Positions 35,420-47,551 of a DNA stretch of 64,000 bases are shown one piece after another. The notes below the pieces were generated by a model. That model searched no databases. It saw only the letters and a program-made list of their open reading frames with translations, and had not been told where the DNA came from. The translations under genes were made by a program, and so were the position numbers. Each line of letters opens with the position of its first letter. Position 1 is the first letter of the stretch. The stretch spans positions 1 to 64,000 of the forward strand of contig JANXOM010000295.1 in the NCBI GenBank assembly GCA_025353585.1. The letters are read 5' to 3'. The stretch comes from Deltaproteobacteria bacterium (GTDB lineage Bacteria; Myxococcota_A; Polyangia; Haliangiales; Haliangiaceae).

Positions 35420-37981
35420 TCACTCGTCGAGCCGGCGCAGCGCGGTCGCGAGCGCGGGCGGCGCGACGGACGCGAGCGTCGCCAGCGCCCGGGCGAGGAT
35501 CGCCTCGCCGTAGATCGCCTCGCCGCGGTGATGCGCCGCGCGGGCGAGGGCGACCCAGCACGTCGCGGCCGTGGTCGCATCGCCGGAGCCCGCCGCGTGA
35601 TAGGCCACGCGCGCGAGCCAGCCCGTCAGGTTGGACGAGCGCTGGGCGAGCCAGAAGCGCAGCGCCCGCGCGTGGACGAGCGCGCGCTCGTCGAGGAGGT
35701 GGTCGTAGATCGCGTCCTGCGTGCCGGGCTCGACGAACTCGTAGAGGCCGCCGCGCTCCTCGAGGGTCCCGTCGCGGACGAGCCACGCGAGCCGCGCCGG
35801 GAGGTCTGCGAGATCGACCACCGCGGCGATCTCGTCGGGCGAGAAGCGAGGCCCGAGGCCGGCGCACATCCGCACGATCGGCGCGAGCTCGGGCGGGAGG
35901 TCCTCGAGGGCGCGCATCGCGAACCAGGCCGGCCCGGGCGCGGCGAGCAACGTGTCGAGCTGGTCGGCCGCGACGTACCCTTCCTCGCTCCCCGCGTCGC
36001 GCCGGAGGGCGCCGCGGCGCTTGAGGTCCCGCGCGAGGGCGACGAGCAACCCTGGCTGGCCCCCCGCGCGGATCGCGAGCCGCTCGAGCAGGATGTCCGG
36101 GATCAGCCGCGCCGGCCGCAGCAGCTCGCGGAGCAGCGCGTACGCATCCGGATAGGCGAGCGGCGGGATGTCGACCGCGACCCGGTCCGCGTCGGCCTCG
36201 TCGCCGAGGGGCTCGGCGCTGGCCACCACGCAGGTCCCGACGCGCGCGGGCGCCAGGAGGCGCGCGGTCACCTCCGCCGAGACCCACTGCGCGTCGTCGA
36301 TGACCACGATGGCTCCGCGCGCGCCGGCGTCGGCGAACGCCTCGGCGAGATCGTGGCCGCCGCCGAGCGCGGCGATCAGGCGCTCGTCATCGGGCCGGTC
36401 GCCGAAGACCCGGCGCCGCCCCGCCACCGCGATGACCTCGTACCCGAGCCCGCGCAGGCGGTCGACGAGCGCGGCGAGCACGCGGCTCTTGCCCGCGCCC
36501 GCCTCGCCGTGCACGGACACGAGCGTGGGCGAGCGCGCGGTGACGGCCGCGATCAGGGTCTCGATCAACGCGTGCCGCGCGACGAGCGCCGGTTCGCCCC
36601 GCGCGTCGGTGGTGTCGGTCGGATCCCGCTCGAGCTCGCGGGAGAGCCCCGGGAGCCCCGGCGCCGGTCGCGTCGCGCCGGGCGCCAGGGCCGCGGCCGT
36701 CGCCGTCAGGAGCAGCCCCACGTACGGGCGGCTCGGCACCCAGCGCGCGCGCTGCTCGACGTCCTCGCCGTACACCGTGGTCTTGCCCTGCGCCGACCGG
36801 CGGACCATCGCCGTCGACGCGTGCACGACGCTCCGGCACCGTTCGCACGTCAGCTCGCGGCACACGGCGAGCGCGACGGCCAGCGGCGCGTCGTGATGAA
36901 GCGACGTGAAGGCGGCGAGGATCCCGTCCCCGTGGCTCCGCACCACGAGGCCGTGCACCTCCGTGATCGCCCGCACCACGGTCACCGGATCGCCGCCCTC
37001 CACCCAGGCGAGCACGACCGGGCTCGCCTGGCCGACGGCCCGCTCGCCGCCGACCCCGCGCAGCGTCCCGATGTGGGCGACCGAGCGCGAGAGCGCGCCC
37101 GCGAGGTCCTCGGCGCGCTGGGGCCGCGCCTCGGGCTGCTTGGCCAGGCACGCCATGACGAGCTCGTCGAGCTCGGGTGGGAGCGGCCGGCGCTCGCGCA
37201 GCGACGGAGGGCGCGAGACGCGGTGGTTGTACTCGATCGCGCGTCGCTCGCCGATGAACGGCGGCTGGCCGGCCAGCATCTCGTAGGCGATCACGCCGAA
37301 CGAATAAATGTCCGCGCGCTCGTCGACGCGCGCGCCCGTCTGGAGCTGCTCGGGCGCGAGGTAGTGCACGGTGCCGGCGATGGCGCCGAGCTGGGTGAGC
37401 GTGCGCGCGTCGCGCAGCGGCTTCGCGAGCCCGAAGTCGAGCAGGCGCACGCCCTGCGGACCGATCAAGATGTTCTCGGGCTTGAGATCGCGATGCACGA
37501 AGGCATGCGCGTGCACGGTCGCGAGCGCGCTCGCGAGCCGCGTCAGGATCGCGATGACGAGCCCGAGCCCGGCGCGCTCCCCGGAGCGCCCCATCCACGC
37601 CGCGAGCGTCTCGCCGGGGACGTGCTCCATGAGCAGGTACGGCCAGCGATCGATGGCGCCGTGCGCGAGGTACGCGGGCGTGGTCGGCGGCCCGACGGCG
37701 CGGAGCACGTCGGCCTCGATGGCGAAGCGCGCGTGGATGTCGTTGTCGCGCCAGCGGCCCGACTTGAGGATCGCGGGCGCTTCGCCCGGGCGGTGGACGC
37801 CGTACACGACGGCGGTGCCGCCGTGCGCGATCAGCGGACCGAGCGTCCAGCCGGGCGGCGCGGCGACGGTGGGAAGCGACTCGGGGCTCGGGACCTCGAT
37901 CGCCGCGGTCGGCCGCCCGTGCACCGGGCACTGCCCGCTGGCCGGCATCCGCCGCTGGCACCGCGGGCATCGCACCACCAC
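35420..37981 (-). CDS. Ser/Thr protein kinase with cyclase-like and AAA ATPase domains
   Basis: 853 residues from GTG 37981 (first of three consecutive GTGs). N-terminal zinc ribbon CPRC/CPVHG (5-22). Kinase domain (about 42-300) has HRDLKPEN and LLDFGLAK. Residues ~320-470 look like a degenerate class III cyclase fold (VRSHGDGILAAFTSL), without the paired metal Asp. Residues ~490-800 form an AAA_16-type ATPase with Walker A GEAGAGKS and Walker B IVVIDDAQW, followed by a winged-helix-like segment. It ends abruptly, before the long TPR array many such proteins have. Divergent (52 bp) from the FHA-sigma54 activator. Confidence 0.85.
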   Translation of the reverse strand: MVVRCPRCQRRMPASGQCPVHGRPTAAIEVPSPESLPTVAAPPGWTLGPLIAHGGTAVVYGVHRPGEAPAILKSGRWRDNDIHARFAIEADVLRAVGPPTTPAYLAHGAIDRWPYLLMEHVPGETLAAWMGRSGERAGLGLVIAILTRLASALATVHAHAFVHRDLKPENILIGPQGVRLLDFGLAKPLRDARTLTQLGAIAGTVHYLAPEQLQTGARVDERADIYSFGVIAYEMLAGQPPFIGERRAIEYNHRVSRPPSLRERRPLPPELDELVMACLAKQPEARPQRAEDLAGALSRSVAHIGTLRGVGGERAVGQASPVVLAWVEGGDPVTVVRAITEVHGLVVRSHGDGILAAFTSLHHDAPLAVALAVCRELTCERCRSVVHASTAMVRRSAQGKTTVYGEDVEQRARWVPSRPYVGLLLTATAAALAPGATRPAPGLPGLSRELERDPTDTTDARGEPALVARHALIETLIAAVTARSPTLVSVHGEAGAGKSRVLAALVDRLRGLGYEVIAVAGRRRVFGDRPDDERLIAALGGGHDLAEAFADAGARGAIVVIDDAQWVSAEVTARLLAPARVGTCVVASAEPLGDEADADRVAVDIPPLAYPDAYALLRELLRPARLIPDILLERLAIRAGGQPGLLVALARDLKRRGALRRDAGSEEGYVAADQLDTLLAAPGPAWFAMRALEDLPPELAPIVRMCAGLGPRFSPDEIAAVVDLADLPARLAWLVRDGTLEERGGLYEFVEPGTQDAIYDHLLDERALVHARALRFWLAQRSSNLTGWLARVAYHAAGSGDATTAATCWVALARAAHHRGEAIYGEAILARALATLASVAPPALATALRRLDE

Positions 37982-38033
37982 GTCATGGAGGATTGCATGA
38001 TCTTTCCCGGCGCCCGCCCCCCACGGGTTATGT

Positions 38034-39371
<1,338 letters not shown>

Positions 39372-39373
39372 GG

Positions 39374-40732
39374 ATGGACGAGCCGGAGACGCGTCGCCTC
39401 CCGCCCGAAGCGGCCGCGGCGGCGTACGCGGCGGCCCCGCGCGAGCTCGCTGTCGGCGATGACATCGACGACTGGGCCATCGTGCGCCGGCTGGCGGGCG
39501 GCGGATTCGGCTCGGTCTACGAGGTGCGGCACCGCGCGTCGGGCCAGCGCGCCGCGCTCAAGCTCCTGCACGCGCACCTCGTGACCTCCGCCGAGATGCG
39601 CGCGCGCTTCGAGCGCGAGATCCAGGTGATCCGCCGGCTCTCCCACCCGAACCTCGCGCAGTGGATCGCCTCGGGCGCGGACGCGGACGGGCGCCCGTAC
39701 CTGTGCATGGAGCTCCTCGACGGCGAGGAGCTCGGCCGCGTGATCCAGCACCACGGCCACCTGTCGCCGCCGCTGGCCGTCGCGATCCTCGAGACGCTGT
39801 GCGACGCGCTCGCGACCGCGCACGCCGCCGGCATCGTCCACCGGGACATCAAGGCGGCGAACGTGTTCGTGTGCCGCGCCGCGCCGGGCGCCACGCTCGG
39901 GCGGATCGTGCTGCTCGATTTCGGCATCGCGAAGCTGTCGGACGCGTTCGCGACCGAGCTCACCGCGACCGCGCAGGCGCTCGGGACGCCGTCCTGCATG
40001 GCGCCCGAGCAGATCCATGGCCGCCGCGCCGACGCGCGCACGGACGTGTACGCCCTCGGCGCGTTGCTATTTCAGATGCTGACCGGGCAGCCCGCGCTTC
40101 ACGATCCGTCGCCGACGATGACCCAGTATCTCCACCTGCACGCGCGCCGGCCGCGCGCGTCGGCCGTGCGGTCGGTGCCGGCGCGCCTGGACGACGTCAT
40201 CATCCGCGCGATGGCGATCGAGCCCGCCGAGCGGTACGTCGACGCGCGCGAGCTGTTCGCGGCGGCGCGGGCCGCGCTCCGCGAGTCGGGGGTGGTGCAG
40301 ACCGTCCTGGCGACCGAATCGACGGCGGTCCTCGTGACCGCGCGCGACCGCGGCGGCGGCGCGGCCCTCGACGACGCCGTGCTCTCCGACCTCGAGGCCG
40401 TCCTCCCCGACGCGGAGCGCGCGCTCGTCGCGGCCGGGTACACGCTCGCGCTCGATCTCGGCGCGAGCGCGCTGTTCGTCGCGCCGCTCGGCGCGGCGGC
40501 CGCCACCGCGGCCGCCACCGCGATGTGGGCCGGGCTGCAGCGGACGAGCCGCAGCGCGCGCGTGCAGATCAGCGTGTGCGTGCACCTCGGGCCGCTCGTG
40601 GTGTCCGGCCACGAGCTCCAGCCGTCGCCGCTGCTTCGCCCTGCGACGTGGCGCGTCCCCGACGACATCGAGGGGCTCTGGGTCACGGGCGCCATCGATC
40701 CGACCGCTCCGACCGGCAGGCGCATCGCCTGA
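39374..40732 (+). CDS. Hanks-type Ser/Thr kinase with a C-terminal cyclase-like domain
   Basis: 452 residues; GAGGTGAGG overlaps the previous stop and serves the ATG. Kinase domain (about 34-295): RLAGGGFGSVYE, AALKLL, HRDIKAANVF, LLDFGIAK, GTPSCMAPEQ. The last ~140 residues lack a membrane helix and resemble a degenerate nucleotidyl-cyclase fold (GYTLALDLGASALFVAPLG, QISVCVHLGPLVVSG), similar in kind to the middle domain of the kinase at 35420. It is soluble, unlike the third kinase at 58885. Almost certainly the partner of the FHA activator. Confidence 0.88.
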   Translation: MDEPETRRLPPEAAAAAYAAAPRELAVGDDIDDWAIVRRLAGGGFGSVYEVRHRASGQRAALKLLHAHLVTSAEMRARFEREIQVIRRLSHPNLAQWIASGADADGRPYLCMELLDGEELGRVIQHHGHLSPPLAVAILETLCDALATAHAAGIVHRDIKAANVFVCRAAPGATLGRIVLLDFGIAKLSDAFATELTATAQALGTPSCMAPEQIHGRRADARTDVYALGALLFQMLTGQPALHDPSPTMTQYLHLHARRPRASAVRSVPARLDDVIIRAMAIEPAERYVDARELFAAARAALRESGVVQTVLATESTAVLVTARDRGGGAALDDAVLSDLEAVLPDAERALVAAGYTLALDLGASALFVAPLGAAAATAAATAMWAGLQRTSRSARVQISVCVHLGPLVVSGHELQPSPLLRPATWRVPDDIEGLWVTGAIDPTAPTGRRIA

Positions 40733-40737
40733 CCGCT

Positions 40738-40743
40738 TACGAT
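40738..40743 (+). promoter_or_regulatory. Candidate -10 box (TACGAT)
   Basis: TACGAT lies 6 nt before ATG 40750, just after the kinase stop, so the polyphosphate:AMP phosphotransferase may have its own promoter. Confidence 0.35.
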
Positions 40744-40749
40744 GGGTCG

Positions 40750-42237
40750 ATGTTTGAATCCGCCGAGCTAGGGCACGAGATCTCGAAGGAGCGTTACGAT
40801 CAGGAGGAGCCGACGCTGCGCGCGGCCCTCCTCGCCGCGCAGTACGAGCTCGTCAAGCGCGCCACGTTCCCGGTGGTCATCCTGATCGCGGGGGTGGACG
40901 GAGCGGGCAAGGGCGAGACGTTGAACCTCCTGACGGAGTGGATGGATCCCCGGCACATCCAGACCAACGCGCTGCGCCCGATCGGCGATGACGACCTCGG
41001 CGGCCGGCCCCCGATGTGGCGGTTCTGGCGCGTGCTGCCGGCAAAGGGACGCTCGGCGGTGTTCGTCGGCTCGTGGTACTCGCGCCCGCTCGTCGCGCAC
41101 GCGTACGGCGAGAGCACGACGCCCGAGCTCGATCAGGAGATCGCGGACATCCAGCGCTTCGAGCGGATGCTGGTCGACGAGGGCACGCTCCTCGTCAAGT
41201 TCTGGCTTCACCTCACGAAGGCCCAGCAGCGCAAGCGCTTCGAGCACCTCGAGAAGCACAAGTCGACGGCCTGGCGCGTCGCTGACACCGACTGGAAGCA
41301 CCTCCGGCTCTACAAGCGCTTCCAGTCGAGCGCGCAGCACCTGATCCGCGCCACGAGCACGGCCGCCGCGCCGTGGCAGATCATCGAGGGCGCGAACGCC
41401 CACTATCGCCACCTGACGGTCGCCACCTCGGTCCTGGCGGCGCTGCGCGAGCGGCTCGACGCAACGCCGCCCGCCGCCGCCGGCGCGGAGGTCGCGCCGC
41501 TGCACCGCGTGGCCTCGATCGACGGCGTGTCCGTCATCGACAAGCTCGTACTCGATCAGCCGATCGACAAGGACACCTACGACGACGAGCTCGAGCACCT
41601 GCAGGGTCGCCTGAACCTCGCCACGCGCCACAAGCGCTTCGGCAAGATCTCGGTCGTCGCCGCGTTCGAGGGCTCCGATGCGGCCGGTAAGGGCGGCGCG
41701 ATCCGCCGCGTCACGCAGGCGCTCGACGCGCGCAAGTACGACGTGGTCCCGATCGCCGCGCCAACAGACGAGGAGAAGGCGCGGCCGTACCTGTGGCGGT
41801 TCTGGCGGCAGGTGCCGGCCCGCGGCCGGATCGCGATCTTCGACCGCACGTGGTACGGGCGCGTGCTCGTCGAGCGCGTCGAGGGCTTCTGCGCCGAGGC
41901 CGCGTGGAGCCGCGCGTACGGCGAGATCAACGACTTCGAGGAGGCGCTCGCGGAGAACGGGATCCTCGTCGTGAAGTTCTGGCTCCAGGTCAGCAAGGAC
42001 GAGCAGCTGCGCCGGTTCGAGGAGCGCGCGGCCGTGCCGCACAAGCAGCACAAGATCACCGACGAGGACTGGCGCAACCGCGAGAAGTGGGACGCCTACG
42101 CCGAGGCGGTGTGCGAGATGATCGACCGGACGAGCACCGAGCACGCGCCGTGGACGCTCGTCGAGGCGAACAACAAGCAGTTCGCGCGGCTCAAGGTGCT
42201 GCGCACGCTCGTCGAGAAGCTCGAAGCGGCGCTCTGA
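40750..42237 (+). CDS. Polyphosphate:AMP phosphotransferase (double PPK2 domain)
   Basis: 495 residues, the expected length for the two-domain enzyme. Each half has a Walker A: GVDGAGKGE (first, about 47-55) and GSDAAGKGG (second, about 310-318), followed by WRFWRVLPAKGR and WRFWRQVPARGR, and lid modules SWYSRPL and TWYGRVL. PPK2-class III/Pap enzymes use polyphosphate to phosphorylate AMP to ADP. With PPK1 in the same window it closes a polyphosphate cycle. 17 bp after the kinase gene on the same strand. Confidence 0.93.
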   Translation: MFESAELGHEISKERYDQEEPTLRAALLAAQYELVKRATFPVVILIAGVDGAGKGETLNLLTEWMDPRHIQTNALRPIGDDDLGGRPPMWRFWRVLPAKGRSAVFVGSWYSRPLVAHAYGESTTPELDQEIADIQRFERMLVDEGTLLVKFWLHLTKAQQRKRFEHLEKHKSTAWRVADTDWKHLRLYKRFQSSAQHLIRATSTAAAPWQIIEGANAHYRHLTVATSVLAALRERLDATPPAAAGAEVAPLHRVASIDGVSVIDKLVLDQPIDKDTYDDELEHLQGRLNLATRHKRFGKISVVAAFEGSDAAGKGGAIRRVTQALDARKYDVVPIAAPTDEEKARPYLWRFWRQVPARGRIAIFDRTWYGRVLVERVEGFCAEAAWSRAYGEINDFEEALAENGILVVKFWLQVSKDEQLRRFEERAAVPHKQHKITDEDWRNREKWDAYAEAVCEMIDRTSTEHAPWTLVEANNKQFARLKVLRTLVEKLEAAL

Positions 42238-42244
42238 GACCGCG

Positions 42245-43504
42245 TCAGCGCCGCGCGAGGTCAAGCGTCATGACGCCCGCGCGAAAGCCCTGCGGCGTGT
42301 GATCGGGCAGAAAGAAGCCGCTCGGCACCTGCTGGTCGTCGAAGCCGACGTACGCCATCACGCGCTCGTCGCCGCGGATCGCGACGTCCGCGCCCGTGAG
42401 GAGGCCGAGCGGCTCGCCGGGCGCCGCGCCGTCCCACGCCAGGTCGCGCGCGCCCGTCTAGTCCACCTGCCAGGTCACGGCGTCGGGCGACGTCGCGCGC
42501 CAGACGCCGGCCATGTTGTTGAACGCCGCCGGCTGGGCGGCCGTGTCACCGTCCGCGTCGGAGGTCAGCCACATCTCCCACTGGCAATGCACCGGGTCGT
42601 AGACGACGCTCGGCTGCCCGCCGCCGGTGTTCGCCATCCCGGGCGTGCGGAGGAGGGAGGCGATCGGCGCCTCGGCGACCGTCCAGTGCACGGCGTCGGT
42701 CGAGGTCGCGTGCCCGACGCCGAACGCGGTGGCGGTCGGGCACGCGGCGCCACACGCGAAGCTCGAGAAGAACAGGTGATACGTGCCGGCGACGAAGACG
42801 AGCTCCGGATCGGCGACGATCGCGCCCGCCGCGGTCGGGTACGCATCGGCGCCGGTCAGCACGAGGCCGGCCTGCGCGTGCGGCGACTCGCTGGCCGGGA
42901 GCCGCGTGAAGGTGTCGCCGTCGGGGGAGAACGCGACGCCGATCGCGTAGCTCGCGAACCCTCCGTCGGGGAACGCGCCCGCCGCGCCCGAGTAGACGAG
43001 CGCGTAGCGGCGGTCGGCGGGCGCGTCCGGGTTGAAGGCCACGGACGGGGTCTCCGTGTTGACGTGATCCCACGCGGTCGAAGCCGCGGCCGCGGCGAGC
43101 GCGGGGGCCTCGGCGATCGCCCAGCTCGCGCCGTCGGCGCTGGTCGCGTGGTGGATCTGCTGGACGCTCGGATCCGAAAACGCCTGCGCGTGGGCCCCCA
43201 TGTAATAGAGGTCGAAGCGCTGCGCGGCCTCGTCCCACGCGAGGTTCGGGTCGGAGATGTTCAGGTCGTGGAGGCCGTCGGCGTACGTATGCCCGGCTCG
43301 GAGGACGGGGTTCGCGACATCGCGGACGAGCGGCGCGGCCGAGCCCGGCGCGAGGCAGACGAACGCATCCGGCGCGGCGTCGGCCCGCACCGGCGCGTCC
43401 GCGCTCCCACCCCGGGCGTCCACCGCCGAGCCGGGGGGCCCGCCGCACGCCGCCGCGGCTGTGGTGAAGATCGACAGGACCACGCGCAGGAGCCTCATGG
43501 CCAT
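42245..43504 (-). CDS. GH43-like beta-propeller lipoprotein with an in-frame TAG at 42460-42458
   Basis: From ATG 43504 (or 43498) a lipoprotein signal ends at TTAAAAC. An Asp/Ala-rich linker leads into a five-bladed-propeller pattern: DPNLAWDEAAQRFDLYYMGA, HHATSADGASWAIAEAP, DPELVFVAGTYHLFFSS and GHATSTDAVHWTVAEAP. The frame stops at TAG after TWQVD, yet the same frame continues for 71 codons with clear coding character (DLAWDGAAPGEPLGLLTG, YVGFDDQQVPSGFFLP) to TGA at 42245. The uninterrupted product would be 419 residues. The truncated form would lack the last blade. Substrate, if any, is probably a polysaccharide. Confidence 0.7.
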
Positions 43505-43551
43505 GCGGATTGCGAGCTGCGTGCCAGCCCGGGCGCCGCACAATCCGACGG

Positions 43552-44424
43552 TCAGTTCCGGAGCCGCTGGCCACCACCGGCCTGGTAGTCGGTGATGATC
43601 ATGTTCATGTCGCCGTAGTCCGTCCGCGCCACGATCTTGAGCGGCACGCGGCCGTCGTCATCGCTGATCCAGATCGCGAACTCGCGCTCGTCCGAATCCG
43701 CGACGCGCACGCCGTTGCGGTCGAGCTTGTAGGTCTTGCCGTCGAACCGCAGCGCCGGCAGATCGCCGAGCGCCGTCGTCAGCTTCTCCTTGCCGTGGAT
43801 CGTCATCTGGAGGTGCCAGAGGAACCGACTGCGCAGCACCTCGACGGTGACGGCGGTGCCCGGCGCGCCTTCCCATGACCGCAGCGCCACGAGGAAGGCG
43901 TTGAAGTCCCACGTCTCCGGCAGCGAGACCTTCTGCGGCTCGGGGATCGGCGGCTGGTCGTTGACGTGATAGGTCATCGGCACGAGGTCGCCGCTGCGCT
44001 CGGCGAACCGCGCCTCCGTGCGCTCCTTGTCTTCGCTCTTGGTCGCGTACTCGTCCGACGTCCAGCGCAGCGAGCGCCCCGTCTGGACGTCGATCCACGA
44101 GGTGAACGTGTCATCGACGTTCGCGACCATCTTGACGAACCCGACGGCCTTCGCGTGGCTCTGCACCACGATGGCCTTCTTGCTCGCCGTGTCGACCTGG
44201 TCGCCCACGGTCATCTCGTAGCTCGCGAGGTCGATGCCCTTGAGCTGGAGCTTGTACGTCATGTGTTCCCCCGGCGTCACCAGCGGCGCGCCATCGGGCA
44301 GGTGCGCGGGGCCGGCCGCGGTGGCCGCGCTTCCCGCGCCGCCACCGGCCGTCGTCGTCGGGGAATGCGACGCGCCACCGGAGCACGCGGCGAGCATCAG
44401 GGCGACGATCAGGCTCGGTTTCAC
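43552..44424 (-). CDS. DUF3108-type lipoprotein
   Basis: 290 residues from GTG 44424. Signal LIVALMLAAC (Cys14), then a Ser/Thr/Gly linker. The rest resembles DUF3108 proteins: GEHMTYKLQLKGIDLASYEM, TSWIDVQTGRSLRWTSDEY, and a C-terminal WISDDDGRVPLKIVART. Such proteins are envelope beta-rich proteins of unknown role. A TAACCT box lies 6 nt before the GTG. Divergent from korA. Confidence 0.75.
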   Translation of the reverse strand: MKPSLIVALMLAACSGGASHSPTTTAGGGAGSAATAAGPAHLPDGAPLVTPGEHMTYKLQLKGIDLASYEMTVGDQVDTASKKAIVVQSHAKAVGFVKMVANVDDTFTSWIDVQTGRSLRWTSDEYATKSEDKERTEARFAERSGDLVPMTYHVNDQPPIPEPQKVSLPETWDFNAFLVALRSWEGAPGTAVTVEVLRSRFLWHLQMTIHGKEKLTTALGDLPALRFDGKTYKLDRNGVRVADSDEREFAIWISDDDGRVPLKIVARTDYGDMNMIITDYQAGGGQRLRN

Positions 44425-44430
44425 GGCGCC

Positions 44431-44480
44431 AGGTTAGCCCGAACTGCCGGCTAGATCGCCCTGCGAGATGAGAGTAGTGT
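44431..44480. promoter_or_regulatory. Divergent candidate -10 boxes for the DUF3108 gene and korA
   Basis: Minus strand TAACCT (44436-44431), 6 nt before GTG 44424. Plus strand TAGTGT (44475-44480), 10 nt before the korA ATG. Confidence 0.4.
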
Positions 44481-44490
44481 CCGCCTCACG

Positions 44491-46368
44491 ATGGAACCCA
44501 AGCACCTGGACCGAGTCGTGATCCGCTTCGCGGGCGACTCGGGCGACGGCATGCAGCTGACCGGCACGGAGTTCGCGAAGGCCGCGGCCGAAGCCGGCAA
44601 TGACATCTCCACGTTCCCGGACTTCCCGGCCGAGATCCGCGCGCCCGCCGGCAGCCTGTTCGGCGTCTCGGGGTTCCAGCTCCAGTTCTCGAGCTCCGAG
44701 ATCTACACGCCGGGCGATGCGCCGGACGTGTTCGTGGCGATGAACCCGGCCGCGCTCAAGACGAACCTCAAGGATCTCGTCGACAACGGCACGCTCATCA
44801 TCAATACCGGCGCGTTCATCGAGAGCAACCTCAAGAAGGCGGCGTACAAGGTCTCGCCGCTCGAGGACGGCTCGCTCGCCAAGTACAAGGTCCACGCCGT
44901 GGACATCACGGCGCTCACGGCGGCCGCGCTCGAGGGCAGTGACCTGTCGAACAAGGAGAAGGGGCGCACGAAGAACTTCTTCGCGCTCGGCCTCGTGTTC
45001 TGGATGTACGGCCGCGAGCTCGCGGGCGAGATCAAGCGCATCAACGCGACCTTCGCGAAGAACCCGCAGTTCGCCGAGGCGAACATCAAGGTCATGAAGG
45101 CCGGCTACCACTACGGCGAGACGGCCGAGGTCTTCCAGACGCAGTACTACGTGCCGCCCGCGCACTTCGCGCCCGGCATGTACCGCAACATCACGGGCAA
45201 CGAGGCGCTGGCGCTCGGGCTCGTCGTGGGCGCGGAGCTCGCGGGCAAGAACCTCTTCTACGCGGGCTACCCGATCACGCCGGCGTCGTCGATCCTGCAC
45301 TCGCTCGCGAAGTACAAGCACTTCGGGACGCTGACGTTCCAGGCCGAGGACGAGATCGCGGCCATCGGCGCGGCGCTCGGCGCGGCGTACGGCGGCGCGG
45401 TCGCGGTGACGGCGAGCAGCGGCCCGGGCATCGCGCTCAAGGGCGAGGCGATCGGGCTCGGCGTCATGACGGAGCTGCCGCTGGTGATCGTCAACGTGCA
45501 GCGCGGCGGCCCGTCGACGGGCCTGCCCACCAAGACCGAGCAGAGCGATCTGTTCCAGGCGATCTACGGCCGCAACGGCGAGTCGCCGATCCCCGTCATC
45601 GCGTGCAAGTCGCCAGGCGACTCGTTCTACTGCGCCGTCGAGGCGCTCAAGATCGCCACGAAGTACATGGTCCCCGTGATGCTGCTCAGCGATGGGTACA
45701 TCGCGAACGGCAGCGAGCCGTGGCCGCTGCCGAACCTGAACGCGATGCCGCGCTTCGACGTGGTCCACCGCACCGACCCGACGGGCTACTTCGTCTACGA
45801 CCGCGATCCGAAGACGCTCGCGCGCGCGTGGGTCATCCCGGGCACGCCCGGCATGGAGCACCGCATCGGCGGCATCGAGAAGGACGCGCTCACCGGCAAC
45901 ATCTCGTACGCGCCGGAGAACCACGAGAAGCAGACGCACGTCCGCGCCGAGAAGATCGCGCGCGTGGCGCAGGACATCGGCGAGATGGACCTCTCGGGCG
46001 CCGACCGCGGCGACGTCCTCGTCATCGGCTGGGGCGGCACGTACGGCGCGCTACGCCAGGCGCAGAACGCGCTCGCGGCCCAGGGCAAGAAGGTCAGCCA
46101 CGCGCACCTGCGCTGGCTCTCGCCGCTCGAGCCGGGCCTCGCGAAGATCATCCGCAACTTCAAGACCGTCCTCGTGGCCGAGCTCAACTCCGGCCAGCTG
46201 CGGACGATCCTCCGCGCCGAGTTCCTGATCGACTGCCTCGGGCTCAACAAGATCCAGGGCATGCCGTTCAAGGTGCGCGAGGTGAGCGACGCGATCGAGG
46301 CGCTGCTCGCCGGCGCGCCGCTACCGGCGACGGACAAGCCCACGACCACCACCACGGCGAACGCGTAG
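44491..46368 (+). CDS. korA: 2-oxoacid:ferredoxin oxidoreductase, fused gamma-alpha subunit
   Basis: 625 residues. The gamma domain (about 1-195) begins RFAGDSGDGMQLTGTEFAKA. The alpha domain (about 220-600) contains GYPITPASSILHSLAKYKHF, EDEIAAIGAALGAAYGGAV, TASSGPGIALKGEAIGLGV and VNVQRGGPSTGLPTKTEQSD, typical of KorA (2-oxoglutarate:ferredoxin oxidoreductase). It oxidatively decarboxylates 2-oxoglutarate to succinyl-CoA with ferredoxin reduction, joined to the beta subunit encoded 12 bp downstream. The aerobic two-subunit form is known from actinobacteria and others. Substrate could be another 2-oxoacid. Confidence 0.93.
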   Translation: MEPKHLDRVVIRFAGDSGDGMQLTGTEFAKAAAEAGNDISTFPDFPAEIRAPAGSLFGVSGFQLQFSSSEIYTPGDAPDVFVAMNPAALKTNLKDLVDNGTLIINTGAFIESNLKKAAYKVSPLEDGSLAKYKVHAVDITALTAAALEGSDLSNKEKGRTKNFFALGLVFWMYGRELAGEIKRINATFAKNPQFAEANIKVMKAGYHYGETAEVFQTQYYVPPAHFAPGMYRNITGNEALALGLVVGAELAGKNLFYAGYPITPASSILHSLAKYKHFGTLTFQAEDEIAAIGAALGAAYGGAVAVTASSGPGIALKGEAIGLGVMTELPLVIVNVQRGGPSTGLPTKTEQSDLFQAIYGRNGESPIPVIACKSPGDSFYCAVEALKIATKYMVPVMLLSDGYIANGSEPWPLPNLNAMPRFDVVHRTDPTGYFVYDRDPKTLARAWVIPGTPGMEHRIGGIEKDALTGNISYAPENHEKQTHVRAEKIARVAQDIGEMDLSGADRGDVLVIGWGGTYGALRQAQNALAAQGKKVSHAHLRWLSPLEPGLAKIIRNFKTVLVAELNSGQLRTILRAEFLIDCLGLNKIQGMPFKVREVSDAIEALLAGAPLPATDKPTTTTTANA

Positions 46369-46380
46369 GACCCTAGATTT

Positions 46381-47406
<1,026 letters not shown>

Positions 47407-47551
47407 CGCGCGCCGGGGACCGCCGTCAGGGCGTGCACGGCACGTCGACCCGGATCGTGCCGCTGATCCCCGCGCTGATCGACTGCCCGGCCGCGCGGCG
47501 ACCTCGCCCGTGCGCGCGACGGTCGCGGGCCGTCGCGCCGCGCATCACGGA

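Noticed and set aside
47407..47551. Possible small gene or terminator after korB
   Set aside because: No open frame with a start and coding bias, and no hairpin with a T run; treated as empty.
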